A DNA stretch of 64,000 nucleotides, from positions 196,185,706 through 196,249,705 of the forward strand of contig JASEVX010000001.1 of the NCBI GenBank assembly GCA_031761405.1, in the 5' to 3' direction. Both the position numbers and the translations under genes were made by a program. Source of the stretch: Serripes groenlandicus (Eukaryota; Mollusca; Bivalvia; Cardiida; Cardiidae). Below, piece by piece: positions 33,100 through 43,565 of this stretch. Position 1 is the first letter of the stretch. Each line of letters starts with the position of its first letter. The notes under the pieces are model-generated. The model made no database searches. It saw nothing but the letters and a program-made list of their open reading frames with translations, and was not told where the DNA came from.

Positions 33100-33215
33100 A
33101 CTCTAACAACGTTATTATAAAAGCCGGCTTCTACCGCAAGGCAGCCACTCTACAAACATCACTATAAAAGCCGGCTTCTACAGCAAGGCACTCTACAAAC
33201 ATCACTATAAAAGTG
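33100..33215 (+). repeat. Short direct repeat, two copies
   Basis: ACTCTACAAACATCACTATA with AAAGCCGGCTTCTACAGCAA occurs at about 33147-33190 and in part around 33105-33145 and 33190-33215. Confidence 0.7.
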
Positions 33216-33228
33216 GTATTTGTACCTT

Positions 33229-34953
33229 CCCCTGTGAAATGTGAACCTTGAATCAAGTTTGACCATGGTTAAACATGGTCAAAACATGGTTGTCTATGTT
33301 GTTCGTTCAGACTTTGACTCTGGTCGATTATAACCATGATTGACCATGATTTGACTATGGTCTGACTGTGGTAAATGACCATGTTTTCCAGACCATGAAA
33401 CAAGGTCAATCTTAAACAGTAAAAACACATTTGGTAATAAATGTTGCATTGCACAAATAGTGTCTGTTTCTTACTTAAAATACAACAATTTGAAACTCTA
33501 AGCAGTTTAGCATGCAACACCGTGAGTACGGTGTACACCTTATGTATTGTCCATGACTGACTATGATTCATGATCAAGAGTCTTTGTTTGAATATGATTC
33601 ATGGTCAACAGTAATTACTAGACCCTGAATCACAGTCAAGCATAAATATTTCACATACTTAATGTGCATTGCAAAGAATAAAGAGATGTCAGAACGACAT
33701 TTAATATTCTTAATGTGTTCTGTATCTGCTGTTACACTGCAAGAACTTTATAACAATTTGTTTTAAATATTAATGGTTTTATTTGGACTAAACAAAGTTT
33801 TGATAAATTGCCAAGTTAAACAAATATATCACTACAACATTTATTAAGGACACTTATAGAACACTTCTAGAACCATTTTTTTTAATAATTGCAACAACAA
33901 CAACAACAGGAAGTTGAGATTTTAAATTTTCAAAATGGATGACAATGTGACATGTTAAAATTCTGGCAATGTTTTCACAAAACACTCTGTTATAATGGAT
34001 TTTCATCAAATATTATGTACATAGTGATTTGTAAATAACTTTTTTTCTCATTCTAATGATAGAAGCAGATAGAAAAAACATAAAATGAAGATTTACAAGC
34101 ACAGAATGGATTCAGAAATGGCAATGTATTCAATTTGATTTGGAAACACTTGACAGGTAAAACTTATATTAATGAATGTTTATTCAGTGTTATCATCTTT
34201 AGTGATATTTTACTCTTGTAATATGATTATTTTCTAGAACACTTTTAGACCTAGGCAGTTCCAGGCCCTGGCATTTTCAAATAATTTTGTAATTTACTAC
34301 AAAGTCTCGGATAACCCTTTTTACGACTTAAAAAAAAAAGATTTAATTGCCATGAACAAGGTTTTAATTTTGTGTACATGTTATTTAATGAAACAAAATA
34401 CCATGTTTTGTTCAATAAAGACCTGTAAAAGGGCTACTGAATTAATTTGGTATTATGAAACATGAATCGTGGTAATCAGGGCAGCAACAGATGACTAATT
34501 CTATAAAACATGTCAGTCTTAGGCAATGTTATTTTGAAATGCAATGAAACATGATTTATCATGATCTTTTAAAGAACATGGTCAAACCATGGTTGAACTT
34601 GCCACAAGGCTGCATTGAAGTGGACTATGAAACATGTTTGACCATGATTTATCCTGGTCTTAAGATCATGGTCAAACCATGGTTGACCATGGTACTAGGG
34701 CGGCCATATACCACGTGGCCTATGAATCATGTTTTACCATGGTATTTTTTTATGACCATGGACCAAGGTTAACCATGGTCTTTAAAAGAACATGGTTGAC
34801 CATGGTCCCCAGGGTGGCCATATACCACGGCATGAAACATGGTCGACCATGGATTATACATGGTCATTTCGTGGTCAACCATGTTTTTAAAACATGGTCG
34901 ACCTTGTTTAAAACATGGTCGACCATGTTTTGACCGCGTTCATTTCACAGGGG
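33229..34953. mobile_element. 1.7-kb TIR element packed with ACCATGGT motifs
   Basis: The ends are CCCCTGTGAAAT (33229-33240) and its exact reverse complement ATTTCACAGGGG (34942-34953). Both subterminal regions (33258-33640 and 34545-34935) are dense in GACCATGGT, AACATGGTC and CATGGTCGACCATG in both directions. The middle is AT-rich with a CAACAA tract (33892-33908). No transposase domain is present and no target duplication could be placed. Dense subterminal motifs are typical transposase-binding sites in large DNA transposons; superfamily unknown. Confidence 0.72.
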
Positions 34954-34976
34954 TATGCCCCATTCAACTTTTGTTA

Positions 34977-35050
34977 AGCATTTATAGAGAGATTCAATAT
35001 TTGCTTAAATCTTTTCAAAGTTGTCTGCTGCAGACAGGCATTGATTAGGG
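34977..35050 (-). mobile_element. TFB1 right-part fragment
   Basis: CATTTATAGAGAGATTCAAT and TCAAAGTTGTCTGCTGCAGA are visible next to the ACCATGGT element. Confidence 0.55.
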
Positions 35051-35145
35051 GCATCAAATTGTGTTTATATTTGTGACTAGGTCTGAATCTTCACAATTTT
35101 GTTCAAAATGTTTTCAAAAGTTGGCTATATCAGGGTAAAGATTAA

Positions 35146-35370
35146 CACTTTCCCACATTCAACATTAAACTGAAGCAGACGACTTTGGAAACATTGTGGC
35201 AAAAAGAGAAATTACTCATTATGCTCATTATTTCCTTTTGCCACAATGTATTCAAAAATCGTCTGCCGCAGAGGGGTGTTGAAAACTTTATGAGAAATTT
35301 CTTTTGTAACAATGTTTTCAAAAGATTTGTGCTTTAGATGCGACAACATGAGTCTGCATGAGGGGAAAGG
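35146..35370 (+). mobile_element. TFB1 with duplicated right arm
   Basis: TTAA lies at 35142-35145. TGTGGCAAAAAGAGAAATTA and AATCGTCTGCCGCAGAGG are followed by a second half-palindrome (GAAATTTCTTTTGTAACAAT, TTCAAAAGATTTGTGC) and GCATGAGGGGAAAGGG. Confidence 0.75.
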
Positions 35371-35457
35371 GTTACCCTGAGATCTGGAAAAGGCCTAATT
35401 TACTATTGTACAGGTAAATTCTACCTAAACACTACATAGTAAGATAAGGTATTTGAA

Positions 35458-35791
35458 GCAATTTCTTCTTTTGTCACAATGTTTTCAAAAGTAGCCTGCT
35501 GCGGATGTGGCAATCTGCATCTGCATGTAGGAAAAGGGTTATCAATAGGTGTGAAAAAGGCTCAAGCTCCTGCACAGATCAATTCTACCATAAGCCATTC
35601 CCGTTCCTTTACAGCAGACGACTTTTGAAAATATTGTGGAAAAAGGAAAAGTTGCTCATGATGAGCGTCATTGTTTTTAATAGTCTAATGAGAGATGATG
35701 GTTTTTACCATCATTTAAGAGATTTTCATTATTTCTGTGGGTATGTTTTCAAAGCCATCTGCTGCAGATTTGCTGTAAGTGGGAAAAGGGT
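35458..35791. mobile_element. TFB1 right half (+) and a second TFB1 copy (-)
   Basis: 35458-35538: AATTTCTTCTTTTGTCACAA to TGCATGTAGGAAAAGGG, plus orientation. 35597-35791: TTACAGCAGACGACTTTTGA, AAAAGTTGCTCATGATGAGC, GCCATCTGCTGCAGATTTGC and GTAAGTGGGAAAAGGG, minus orientation. Within the second copy, ATGATGG...CCATCAT (near 35694-35716) adds a small hairpin. Confidence 0.7.
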
Positions 35792-35795
35792 TACA

Positions 35796-36070
35796 TAAGT
35801 TAGATTAGTTTTTGCATCTCATCTTTTCATTAGTTTTTATTTTCCTGTGAGACAATGACGTCATCCACTAGTTGGCGTAGACACTGAGGGAGTGTGTTTT
35901 TCATGATTCTAGTAGTTCTTACTGTACTCAGATAATTGTTCCCGTATTTATGGCAACATATCTCAGCACAACGGAAACTGTGCCAACAGAACATATTGGA
36001 GATGTAAACCCTTGTACCGCTAAAATCGTCTTACTGGTATCAACAGCACTGTTTTTAACAAGTTCTTCAA
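35796..36070. other. Unassigned DNA
   Basis: No repeat or coding signal recognised. Confidence 0.3.
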
Positions 36071-36076
36071 AATTAA

Positions 36077-36618
36077 CCCTTTCCAACTAACATATGCATT
36101 TCTATGCATCTGCAGCAGACACATTTTGGAAAACGAGGCAAAAGATGAAACTGCTCCTGATTATCCCACTGTTTTTTCACTTTAACCATTTCCCACTTAA
36201 TTTGCAACCTCGTTCTGATGAATCTGAAGCTGATGACCTTTGGAAACTCTGTGGCAAAAGAGGAAATTGCTCATGATGAGCAATTTCTGTTTTTATCTAC
36301 AATGTTTTCAACTCTATTCAAAATTAATTTTTTTTCATAGTGATTTTCTATATTTTGGCCAGATGTTTTTAACTCTTTGCATGCTAAATTATTTTCGTCT
36401 GCTATATTGTCGTCTGCAAACTTTTGAAAAAAATATTTATTTTTACCCAAATGTTTACTGAAATTGAATCGGAGTGACAAACAGTTTGGATCTTAGATCA
36501 GTCCCCACGTTTTGTTGGGACTGATCTGGATCCAAACTGTTTGCAAATGTCATCAACGGTTGACAAAACCCGCCGCTAGCGTGCTAAGAGTTAAGGTCAT
36601 CTGTATTGTGGTAAATGG
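36077..36618 (-). mobile_element. TFB1 truncated copy followed by TFB1 carrying a TFB3 insertion
   Basis: The first copy (TTAA 36073-36076, CCCTTTCCAACTAACATATG) breaks at 36181. The second (TTAA 36182-36185; CCATTTCCCACTTAATTTGC; GTGGCAAAAGAGGAAATTGC) is cut near 36368 by TFB3 and resumes at 36595 with GGTCATCTGTATTGTGGTAA, ending at TTAA 36619-36622. Confidence 0.8.
36373..36590. mobile_element. TFB3, a third TTAA foldback element
   Basis: TTAA lies at 36369-36372 and 36591-36594. The ends are CTCTTTGCATGCTAAATT and GCTAGCGTGCTAAGAG (inverted). Inside is a stem CAAACAGTTTGGATCT ... GGATCCAAACTGTTTG extended by AGATCAGTCCC / GGGACTGATCT (about 36479-36546). It sits within TFB1 and so is younger than it. 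Confidence 0.8.
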
Positions 36619-36746
36619 TTAATGGAATGAAGTCTTTACTATTAATAATCAAACAAATACGACAAAGTTCAGGCTGCATGAATGCTCTGTATTGTTCACA
36701 GTTGCGGTTTGAAATTGTGCATCGAAGGTTTGTGTATGCTGTTTAA

Positions 36747-37125
36747 CCTTAAATCTGCAGTAGACAACTTTGAAAACATCTAGTAAAATATGTGGAAAAT
36801 TTATCAAAGTATAATTGGAAAGAGGCAAAGGAAGAAATTGCTCATCATCAGCAGTTAAATTTCTTCCTTTGCCGTAGGGTTTTAAAAAGTCACTGCTGCA
36901 GATAAGTAAAAATTTGTGTGCAAGTAGAAAAAGGTAAAAGTTGTCTGCTGCAGATAAGTCAAAATATGTGTGCAAGTAGAAAAAGGTAAAAGTCGTCTGC
37001 TGCAGATAAGTCAAAATATGTGTGAAAGTAGAAAAAGGTAAAAGTCATCTGCTGCAGATAAGTCAAAATGTGTGTGCAAGTAGAAAAAAGTAAAGGTTGT
37101 CTGCTGCAGATAAGTCAAAATGTGT
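36747..37125 (+). mobile_element. TFB1 with right-end tandem expansion
   Basis: TTAA lies at 36743-36746. The left arm CTGCAGTAGACAACTTTGAA and palindrome GGCAAAGGAAGAAATTGCTC / TTTCTTCCTTTGCCG are present, the arms sharing the matched variant AAAGGAAG / CTTCCTTT. The right arm is then repeated at 52-bp period. Confidence 0.82.
36890..37125 (+). repeat. 52-bp array derived from the TFB1 right end (4-5 copies)
   Basis: GTCTGCTGCAGATAAGTCAA then AATATGTGTGCAAGTAGAAA and AAGGTAAAA recurs from 36943 and 36995 onward at 52 bp. Each unit contains the right arm and the degraded GTAGAAAAAGG terminus. Confidence 0.92.
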
Positions 37126-37129
37126 AAAA

Positions 37130-37700
37130 GGTTCCATAATCCAAGTCACCTTCAAAACTTCGCAATCTTCATCAAACCAAACTTGGTAAAATAATCTGTT
37201 CTCAAATATATATTTTAATTTCTACAGTAACTGTTGTTCTCATACATGTCAAGCACCTGCCTATTGGAAAGTGTTAATATTCTAAACTTGTTTTCACCAC
37301 ATCGTTCATTTTATAGAGCTTCACATTGTCATTATAAAGTAAGTCGCTTCTAATCAGAATGTAGGTCAGAAAGTTCTGATGATCAATTGGTGTTTTAGAT
37401 TGCTTTTTCAACATTGAACATTTATACAGTCTCACATATTACTTTTAATCATCAAGTAAGCCAGAAAGTTATCAGCCTCAATGGTTATCAATTTGTGATC
37501 AATTCATGTTTGACATCGTCATATAAATATGCTTTTAATCATAAAGCAGGACAGAGAGTTCATGCGATCAATTTATGTTGTGTCTATACACAATTGTTTT
37601 TTATAACAAAGAAAGAAGAGACAAGAACAACAACAAATTCCAATTTCATCCATATAAGGCAATGATCTACATTAGAAACTAGCCCTCAACTACCCACTTG
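37130..37700. other. Unassigned DNA
   Basis: TTTTAATCATCAAGTAAG / TTTTAATCATAAAGCAGG and similar words near 37330, 37445 and 37530 suggest an old ~95-bp tandem repeat. No gene signal. Confidence 0.4.
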
Positions 37701-37706
37701 TATTAA

Positions 37707-37924
37707 CCCTTTCCTGCATACGACAATTCTGCAGCAGACGAATTTGAGCTTATTTTGTCAAGAAATAGAAAATCTCCAGAATTGAATGGATAACCTATGA
37801 CTAAAAGTGGAAACATTGTGGCAAAAGGAGAAATTGCTCATTTTGAGCAATTTCTACTTTGTCACCATGTTTTCAAAAAGCCATCTGCTGCAGGCATCAG
37901 AAAGTGTCTATAAGAGGGGAAGGG
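37707..37924 (+). mobile_element. TFB1, young subfamily member
   Basis: TTAA lies at 37703-37706 and 37925-37928. It shares GAATGGATAACCTATGACT and GTGTCTATAAGAGGGGAAGG with 17258-17476 and 50387-50608. Confidence 0.92.
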
Positions 37925-38073
37925 TTAACAGACATTTCTCCATTATCACAATTAAATTAATCCTTTGCCACAACAAATCAAACGACAGAAACAATTTTAT
38001 GGTAAAACATGAACAATTTTAGGGTAGAAGAATTTTAGAGTGAAACATGAACAATTTTAGGGTAAAACATGAA

Positions 38074-38185
38074 CAAATTCTATAGATAAAATGACTTTTA
38101 GAATAGAGTAGAAAACATTATAGGAAAAAGAGAAATTGCTCATTACAATTTCTCATTTTCTCACATTTTTTTGAAACTCAACAGT
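38074..38185 (+). mobile_element. TFB1 interior fragment
   Basis: TAGAATAGAGTAGAAAACAT, AGGAAAAAGAGAAATTGCTC and a shortened palindrome are visible. It follows a short GAACAATTTTAGGGTAAAAC repeat (38000-38070). Confidence 0.6.
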
Positions 38186-38957
38186 GGAAGATTTGTCAAA
38201 ATACGAGGGCTGTCCCTGTAAATCGTAGACATCATTAATAGAAAAATTATAAGACGTCGCCCATGAAAGATATTTTGGATATTAATAAACCAATGTCTAA
38301 CAAAGTAGTAAATGAAACAAGAGGGCCAAGATGGCCCTAAATCAATCACCTGAATTAGAAGCAAATATTTAACTGCAAATATCTGTGAAAATTTGATCAG
38401 GAGTTCAAATGAAACTGCAAGGAGTGGACACTCAGTTAAAGAAATAGTTATTAGTAAAAGCCCTTTAATAAGAATGGAATTATAAAGTTTTGTCATTTTG
38501 CACCTTTCCTGATGCCGCTTTGCTGCCCTGACAAAGCTGCCCTGTTTGTCAACGAAATCAATATGGCTTGAACAGTTTTTGTAGTCACCCAAAGAACATT
38601 TCTGCCAAATTATCTTGGAATCTGAAAAATGGATTATGGAGATGGAGGTTTTTAAAGTTTGGGTATTTTTCTCAATTTCTGATGCCGCAGCAACAAAAGT
38701 TCAGAACAGAATGTAAGTCTTTGAACAATTTTGAAAGAGGACCATCAAAGGAACATTCCTGTGAAGTAACATTGAAATTGGTCGAGTGAAATGGTAGGAG
38801 TTGTCATTTGTAGCTAAAAGTTCAATTTATCCCTTTTGTGATGACGCGAGGTTACTATGATTTTGTAACCAATCAATACGGCTTGAACAAATTAAGTAGA
38901 GGATCACTGAAGTAAGATTCCCATTTAATTTTCTTAATATCAGACAAGAACTTAAAA

Positions 38958-41053
38958 CAAGAGGCCCATGAGGGCCTATGCTCTACTGGCATTGATCTGG
39001 CTTGTTTCAAAAGGAACCAATATGTCATCACTATTCAAATACCATCTAAGTTTGGTGAAGATCAGATAGTAAATGGAAGCTCTATTGTGTTCACAAGCTG
39101 TATTATAGCAATTTTGACAATTTCAAGGGCCATAATCCAGCCATGCATGGGTAGATCTGGCCGTTTTTTTTTAGAAATGAACCAAACTCTCATGGATATC
39201 TAACTACTGTATAAGTTTGATTGAGATACAATCAAAAATAAGGACTGTATCATGTTAACAAGCCCTATTATAGCAATTTTGACAATTTCAAGAGCCATAA
39301 TTCAGTCATGCATGGGGCGGATCTGGCTTGTTTTCGAAAGGAATCAAGCTCTCATGGATATCTAACTACTGTATAAGTTTGGTTGAGATACAATAAACAA
39401 GATGTGTTTGTGAAACACTGATGCCCCCGAATGGCAACATCTAGGTCAAAGGTCAAGGTCGCCAGGTCAAAAATGTTGGTACTGACAGAAGGGTCATGTC
39501 ACAAGGAATACACATGTGAAATATGGTAGCCGTACCTGTTATGGTTCAAAAGTAGTGGTCAAGGTTAAAGTTTTTTTCGAGAATGGCAACATCTAGGTCA
39601 AAGGTCAAGGTCGCAAGGTGAACAATTTTGGTACTGACAGAAAGGTCATGTCACAAGATATACACATGTGAAATATGGTAGCCGTACCTGTTATGGTTCA
39701 ACAGTAGTGGTCAAGGTTAAAGGTTTTTTTTCGAGAATGGCAACATCTAGGTCAAAGGTCAAGGTCGCAAGGTAAACATTTTGGTACTGACAGAAAGGTC
39801 ATGTCACAAGGTATACACATGTGAAATATGGTAGTCGTACCTGTTATGGTTCAAAAGTAGTCGTCAAGGTTAAAGTTTTTACCGAGAATGGCAACATCTA
39901 GGTCAAAGGTCAAGGTCGCAAGGTAATTTTTTTTGGTACTGACAGAAAGGTCATGTCACAAGGTATACACATGTGAAATATGGTAGCCTTACCTGTTATG
40001 GTTCAAAAGTAGTGGTGAAGGTTAAAGTTTTTTTTGAGAATGGCAACATCTAGGTCAAAGGTCAAGGTCACAAGGTCAAAAATGTTGGTACTGACAGAAA
40101 GGTCATGTCACAAGGAATACACATGTGAAATATGGTAGCCGTACCTGTTATGGTTCAAAAGTAATGGCCAAGGTTAAAGTTTTTTTCGAGAATGGCAACA
40201 TCTAGGTCAAAGGTCAAGGTCGCAAGGTCAAAAATGTTGGTACAGACAGAAAGGTCATATCACAAGGAATACACATGTGAAATATGGTAGCCGTACCTGT
40301 AATGGTTCAAAAGTAATGGCCAAGGTTAAAGTTTTTTTCGAGAATGGCAACATCTAGGTCAAAGGTCAAGGTCGCAAGGTCAAAAATGTTGGTACTGACA
40401 GAAAGGTCATGTCACAAGGAATACACATGTGAAATATGGTAGCCGTACCTGTTATGGTACAAAAGTAATGGCCAAGGTTAAAGTTTTTTTCGAGAATGGC
40501 AACATCTAGGTCAAAGGTCAAGGTCGCAAGGTCAAAAATTTTGGTACTGACAGAAAGGTCATGTCACAAGGAATACACATGTGAAATATGGTAGCCGTAC
40601 CTGTTATGGTTCAAAAGTAGTGATCAAGGTTAAAGTTTTTTTCGTGCAGACAGACAGACGTGCAGACGTGCAGACAGACGTGCAGACAGACGTGCAGACA
40701 GACGTGCAGACGTGCAGACAGGCCAAAAACTAGATGCCCACCGAATCGGAGATTCCGGGGGCATAAAAATAAAGACCGTATCGTGTTAACAAGCTCTATT
40801 ATAGCAATTTTGACCATTTCAAGGGCCATAATCCAGTCATGCATAGGCAGATCTGGCAAGTTTTCGAAAGGAACCAAGCTCTCATGGATATCTAACTACT
40901 GTATAAGTTTGGTTGAGATACAATCAAAAGTGAAGACTGTATCGTGTTAACAAGAAATTGTTTACAGACGGACGGACGGACGGACGGACCCACAGACGAC
41001 GAAAAAATCGCCACGACATAAGCCCATTCTGGCCTTTGGCCAGTAGAGCTTAA
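38958..41053 (+). mobile_element. Helitron-like element F1, containing F2
   Basis: It starts CAAGA with the perfect stem GGCCC-ATGA-GGGCC (38963-38976) and ATGCTCTACTGGC. Core units have TTTCAAGGGCCATAATCCAG, ATCTGGC and CATGGATATCTAACTACTGT. It ends with an (ACGG)n tract (about 40966-40990) and the hairpin CTGGCCTTTGGCCAG, then TAGAGC. GCTCTACTGGC / GCCAGTAGAGC are inverted. An F2 element interrupts a core unit at about 39400-40768. Confidence 0.8.
39400..40768 (+). mobile_element. Pearl-like tandem-core element (F2), about eight units
   Basis: It starts AACAAGATGTGTTTGTGAAA, has eight ~152-bp units with CATCTAGGTCAAAGGTCAAG, and carries an unusually long CAGACGTGCAGACAGACGTG tract (40647-40720). 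It ends ATTCCGGGGGCATAAAAATA. It is closely similar to 18312-19335, with little divergence between units, so both insertions look young. Confidence 0.87.
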
Positions 41054-41319
41054 AATTGAATTTCCAAATTTTGTCATTTTGCCCCTTTTCTGATGCCTCC
41101 TGAATACCATGTTTTTCAACCAAACAGTATGCCTTGAACAATCTTTGTAGAGGGTCACCCAAGGACAATTTCTACCAAACTATATTGGAAACTGACATGC
41201 AGATTCAGGAGAAGATTTTTAAAGTTTGGACGGCCACTGTACAAGGAAGGCAGAACAGTGAAACTAGTGCAGGATGTCATCGACTGTGATAGGCAACGTA
41301 ACGTTCAAGAAGTTGCGGA

Positions 41320-42975
41320 GATTGGGGCAATAATATAGGTTATTGCATCAATATGGGAAAATATTGTGTTGGACGAGTTCCTTTGGCTGAGTTGCCCGAG
41401 CTTGCGAGGGCAGAACTCCGCTGAAGGAACGAGTCCCAACACAATGGATTCCCATAATCATGCAATAACCTTTTTATTGTATAATTTGATATTGGCTATT
41501 TAAAATTTGTCGTTTTGTTTGTTTAAAACACATCACTAATTTAGAAAATTAACACTCGTTTTGGATTGTTTAGATAAATAAACATTAACGATATATCGCG
41601 CAATTATACTCTCCTTTCCGATGGTTCCTAAGGTCGTGAATAATATCATTTACGAACTGCCATTGTTGTCGACTCAAAATTGAATCGACGACAAAATGAT
41701 GTGTAACGCCTTTTTCTAAGTGTTTTCCATTTCTTATTCTTGTATTTAGGCCTGGGTATTTTTTTATTACAATTTAGATGCTTTTGACCTCGCAGTATGT
41801 TCAGTAAAGCCAACACACATTTTTTATATACATATAAAGGCTACTGCGTTGATAAACTTCACATCGGAGGATAGCAAAACCAATTTGAAGACATACCTTT
41901 AAAACAATCATTTGCTTATTCATCCTAGCAGTTATGAATCCCTCTTTATTTGTTCATACACTTATAATAGATTGTCAACGATAATCAAAACAACAATCGA
42001 GCAATATTATTGATGTACACGTCACATTATTACGTCAGAAACTACGTAGTTATTTACTAGCACAGCTAACACTATAAATAGACCAGATTGGGTTTTGTGT
42101 ATGTCTATTGATTTTTCACTACGTGCACGTCATCTATAAAAGATGTTGATTGATTGATTGATTGATTGATTCAGGTTTAAACAGAGAGTCGAAACTTGCG
42201 CAGATCACATCTGTAAACTGATTCAAATCCCGTCTACACAGCTTAAACAACACAGATGTTTTTTATTTCATTTTTATTTGTAAATATGCCTAATTAGTTG
42301 TTTTAACCATTTTGATGGCTTCACTTGCCTGCAATGCACTAAGCCCTGACAGTAACACAGTATAAGTAGAAGTTAGCTGGTCTCTAAATCATGTAATTAG
42401 TGTATGGAAATAGTTCCGTCCTTAGCATTACGTGAAAAAGATCTGAGTGCAATATCAATGCGTGCAATATTATACAATTATGGACTTTTCAGCTGTTATA
42501 CATGATATGATATTTTTGGTGCATATCAACATCATGTATAACAGATGAAAAGCCCATAACTGTTTTATTATATAACCCTCAATGTATTATATTGTTTTGA
42601 TATTGATCAACTTAAAAGAAAACAGAGTTGGTGGCGGTTCATTTTCCATTTTGACAGTTATTGTCGTTTGGAAACACAGGAAATGATCAATGGAAGTCAA
42701 ACGCTTGATTGCATTTAATCATGATCATCCGAACGAGCTTTGGAAATTTCCGTGGTCATTCGGAATGCTCCTCTTAAAATTCCGTAGCATACGGATAAAT
42801 GCGAAGGATATTAATAGGCGGCTCATGGGATTCCCCGGTCTTCCCCTGTTACTATTTATAAAACTGGTGCATATCAGGAAAAAACGGTGCATATCGCAAG
42901 ATATTTTTTCTAAAAAGTTACTTTTTAGCCAATGAAAAAGCGTCTATTTATAGGTTATATAATAACAACTGATAA
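41320..42975. mobile_element. Element with two long palindromes; class unknown
   Basis: A ~135-bp palindrome lies at 41337-41471: left arm AGGTTATTGCAT, ATATGGGAA, TATTGTGTTGG, ACGAGTTCCTT; right arm AAGGAACGAGTCCCAACACA, ATTCCCATAA, ATGCAATAACCT. A second hairpin has arms at 42476-42506 and 42531-42561 (GCTGTTATACATGAT / ATCATGTATAACAG, three mismatches in 31). A small hairpin TTGTCGA...TCGACGACAA sits at 41666-41695. TATAGGTTAT occurs at both outer limits (41333 and 42948). A short open frame at 42690-42935 has no recognisable domain. Outer boundaries are approximate. Confidence 0.5.
42146..42171 (+). repeat. (GATT)n microsatellite
   Basis: Six uninterrupted GATT units. Confidence 0.95.
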
Positions 42976-43080
42976 TGAATCCTTTTACCAAATAGAAAAT
43001 AGAAGGAACAATATCAAAGTATACAGTAAGTAAATCTACAGTCTACATCCTAACTTCAGACTTGAAGATGTCAGTTTTAA

Positions 43081-43304
43081 CCCTTTCCCACATACAGACA
43101 CTTTTCTGACACCTCTGCAGCAGACGACTTCTGAAAACATTTTGGCAAAAGGAGAAATTGCTCATAATGAGCAAATTCTTCTTTTGTCACAATGTTTTCA
43201 ATTCCATACAAAGATTGTACTTTCATGATGAGAGATTTTTGAAAAATAACAAAAAGCTGTTTTCAAAGTGGTTTGCTGCAGATTTATTGGATGTGGGAAA
43301 GAGT
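43081..43304 (-). mobile_element. TFB1 foldback element, complete, minus orientation
   Basis: TTAA lies at 43077-43080 and 43305-43308. CCCTTTCCCACATACAGACA, GCAGCAGACGACTTCTGAAA, GGCAAAAGGAGAAATTGCTC, TTCTTCTTTTGTCACAATG, the spacer, TTGCTGCAGATTTATTGG and ATGTGGGAAAGAG are all present. Confidence 0.92.
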
Positions 43305-43367
43305 TTAACTACATGGCATGTATTTGCCAAATGACTGAAAGTACACCAATGCATCTTCCAACAACAT

Positions 43368-43490
43368 TTCCCCAATACAGACAACTTTTGTCTATGCAGC
43401 AGACAATTTCTGAAAGTTTTGTGGAGAAAGAAGAAATTTGCACAAATTACTAATTTCTACGTTTTCCACAATGTTTTAAAATTTGTATAA
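43368..43490 (-). mobile_element. TFB1 left half
   Basis: CCCCAATACAGACAACTTTT, TATGCAGCAGACAATTTCTG and GTGGAGAAAGAAGAAATTTG with CTACGTTTTCCACAATG are visible. It ends in the spacer before the 15-bp array. Confidence 0.7.
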
Positions 43491-43565
43491 AAATAGTTTT
43501 CCAATTGTGCCACTCTGTGTCCGACTAATAACAAGTTTCCAATTATGCAGAATCTGAAAGTTTTT

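Larger units (their letters stand above)
38318..41230 (+). mobile_element. F8-type tandem-core element, host of two nested elements
   Basis: It starts CAAGA with the perfect stem GGGCC-AAGAT-GGCCC (38323-38337). Core units have GTTTTGTCATTTTGCACC, CAATATGGCTTGAACA and GTCACCCAAAGAACATTT. A matching unit (TTTGTCATTTTGCCCC, GTATGCCTTGAACAAT, GGGTCACCCAAGGACAAT) reappears at 41060-41225, after the F1 element, so F1 is inserted inside it. The right terminus is not identified. Confidence 0.68.

Noticed and set aside
42690..42935. 81-codon open frame with normal-looking composition
   Set aside because: No recognisable domain, no splice context, and it lies inside a palindrome-bearing repeat unit; too weak to call a gene.
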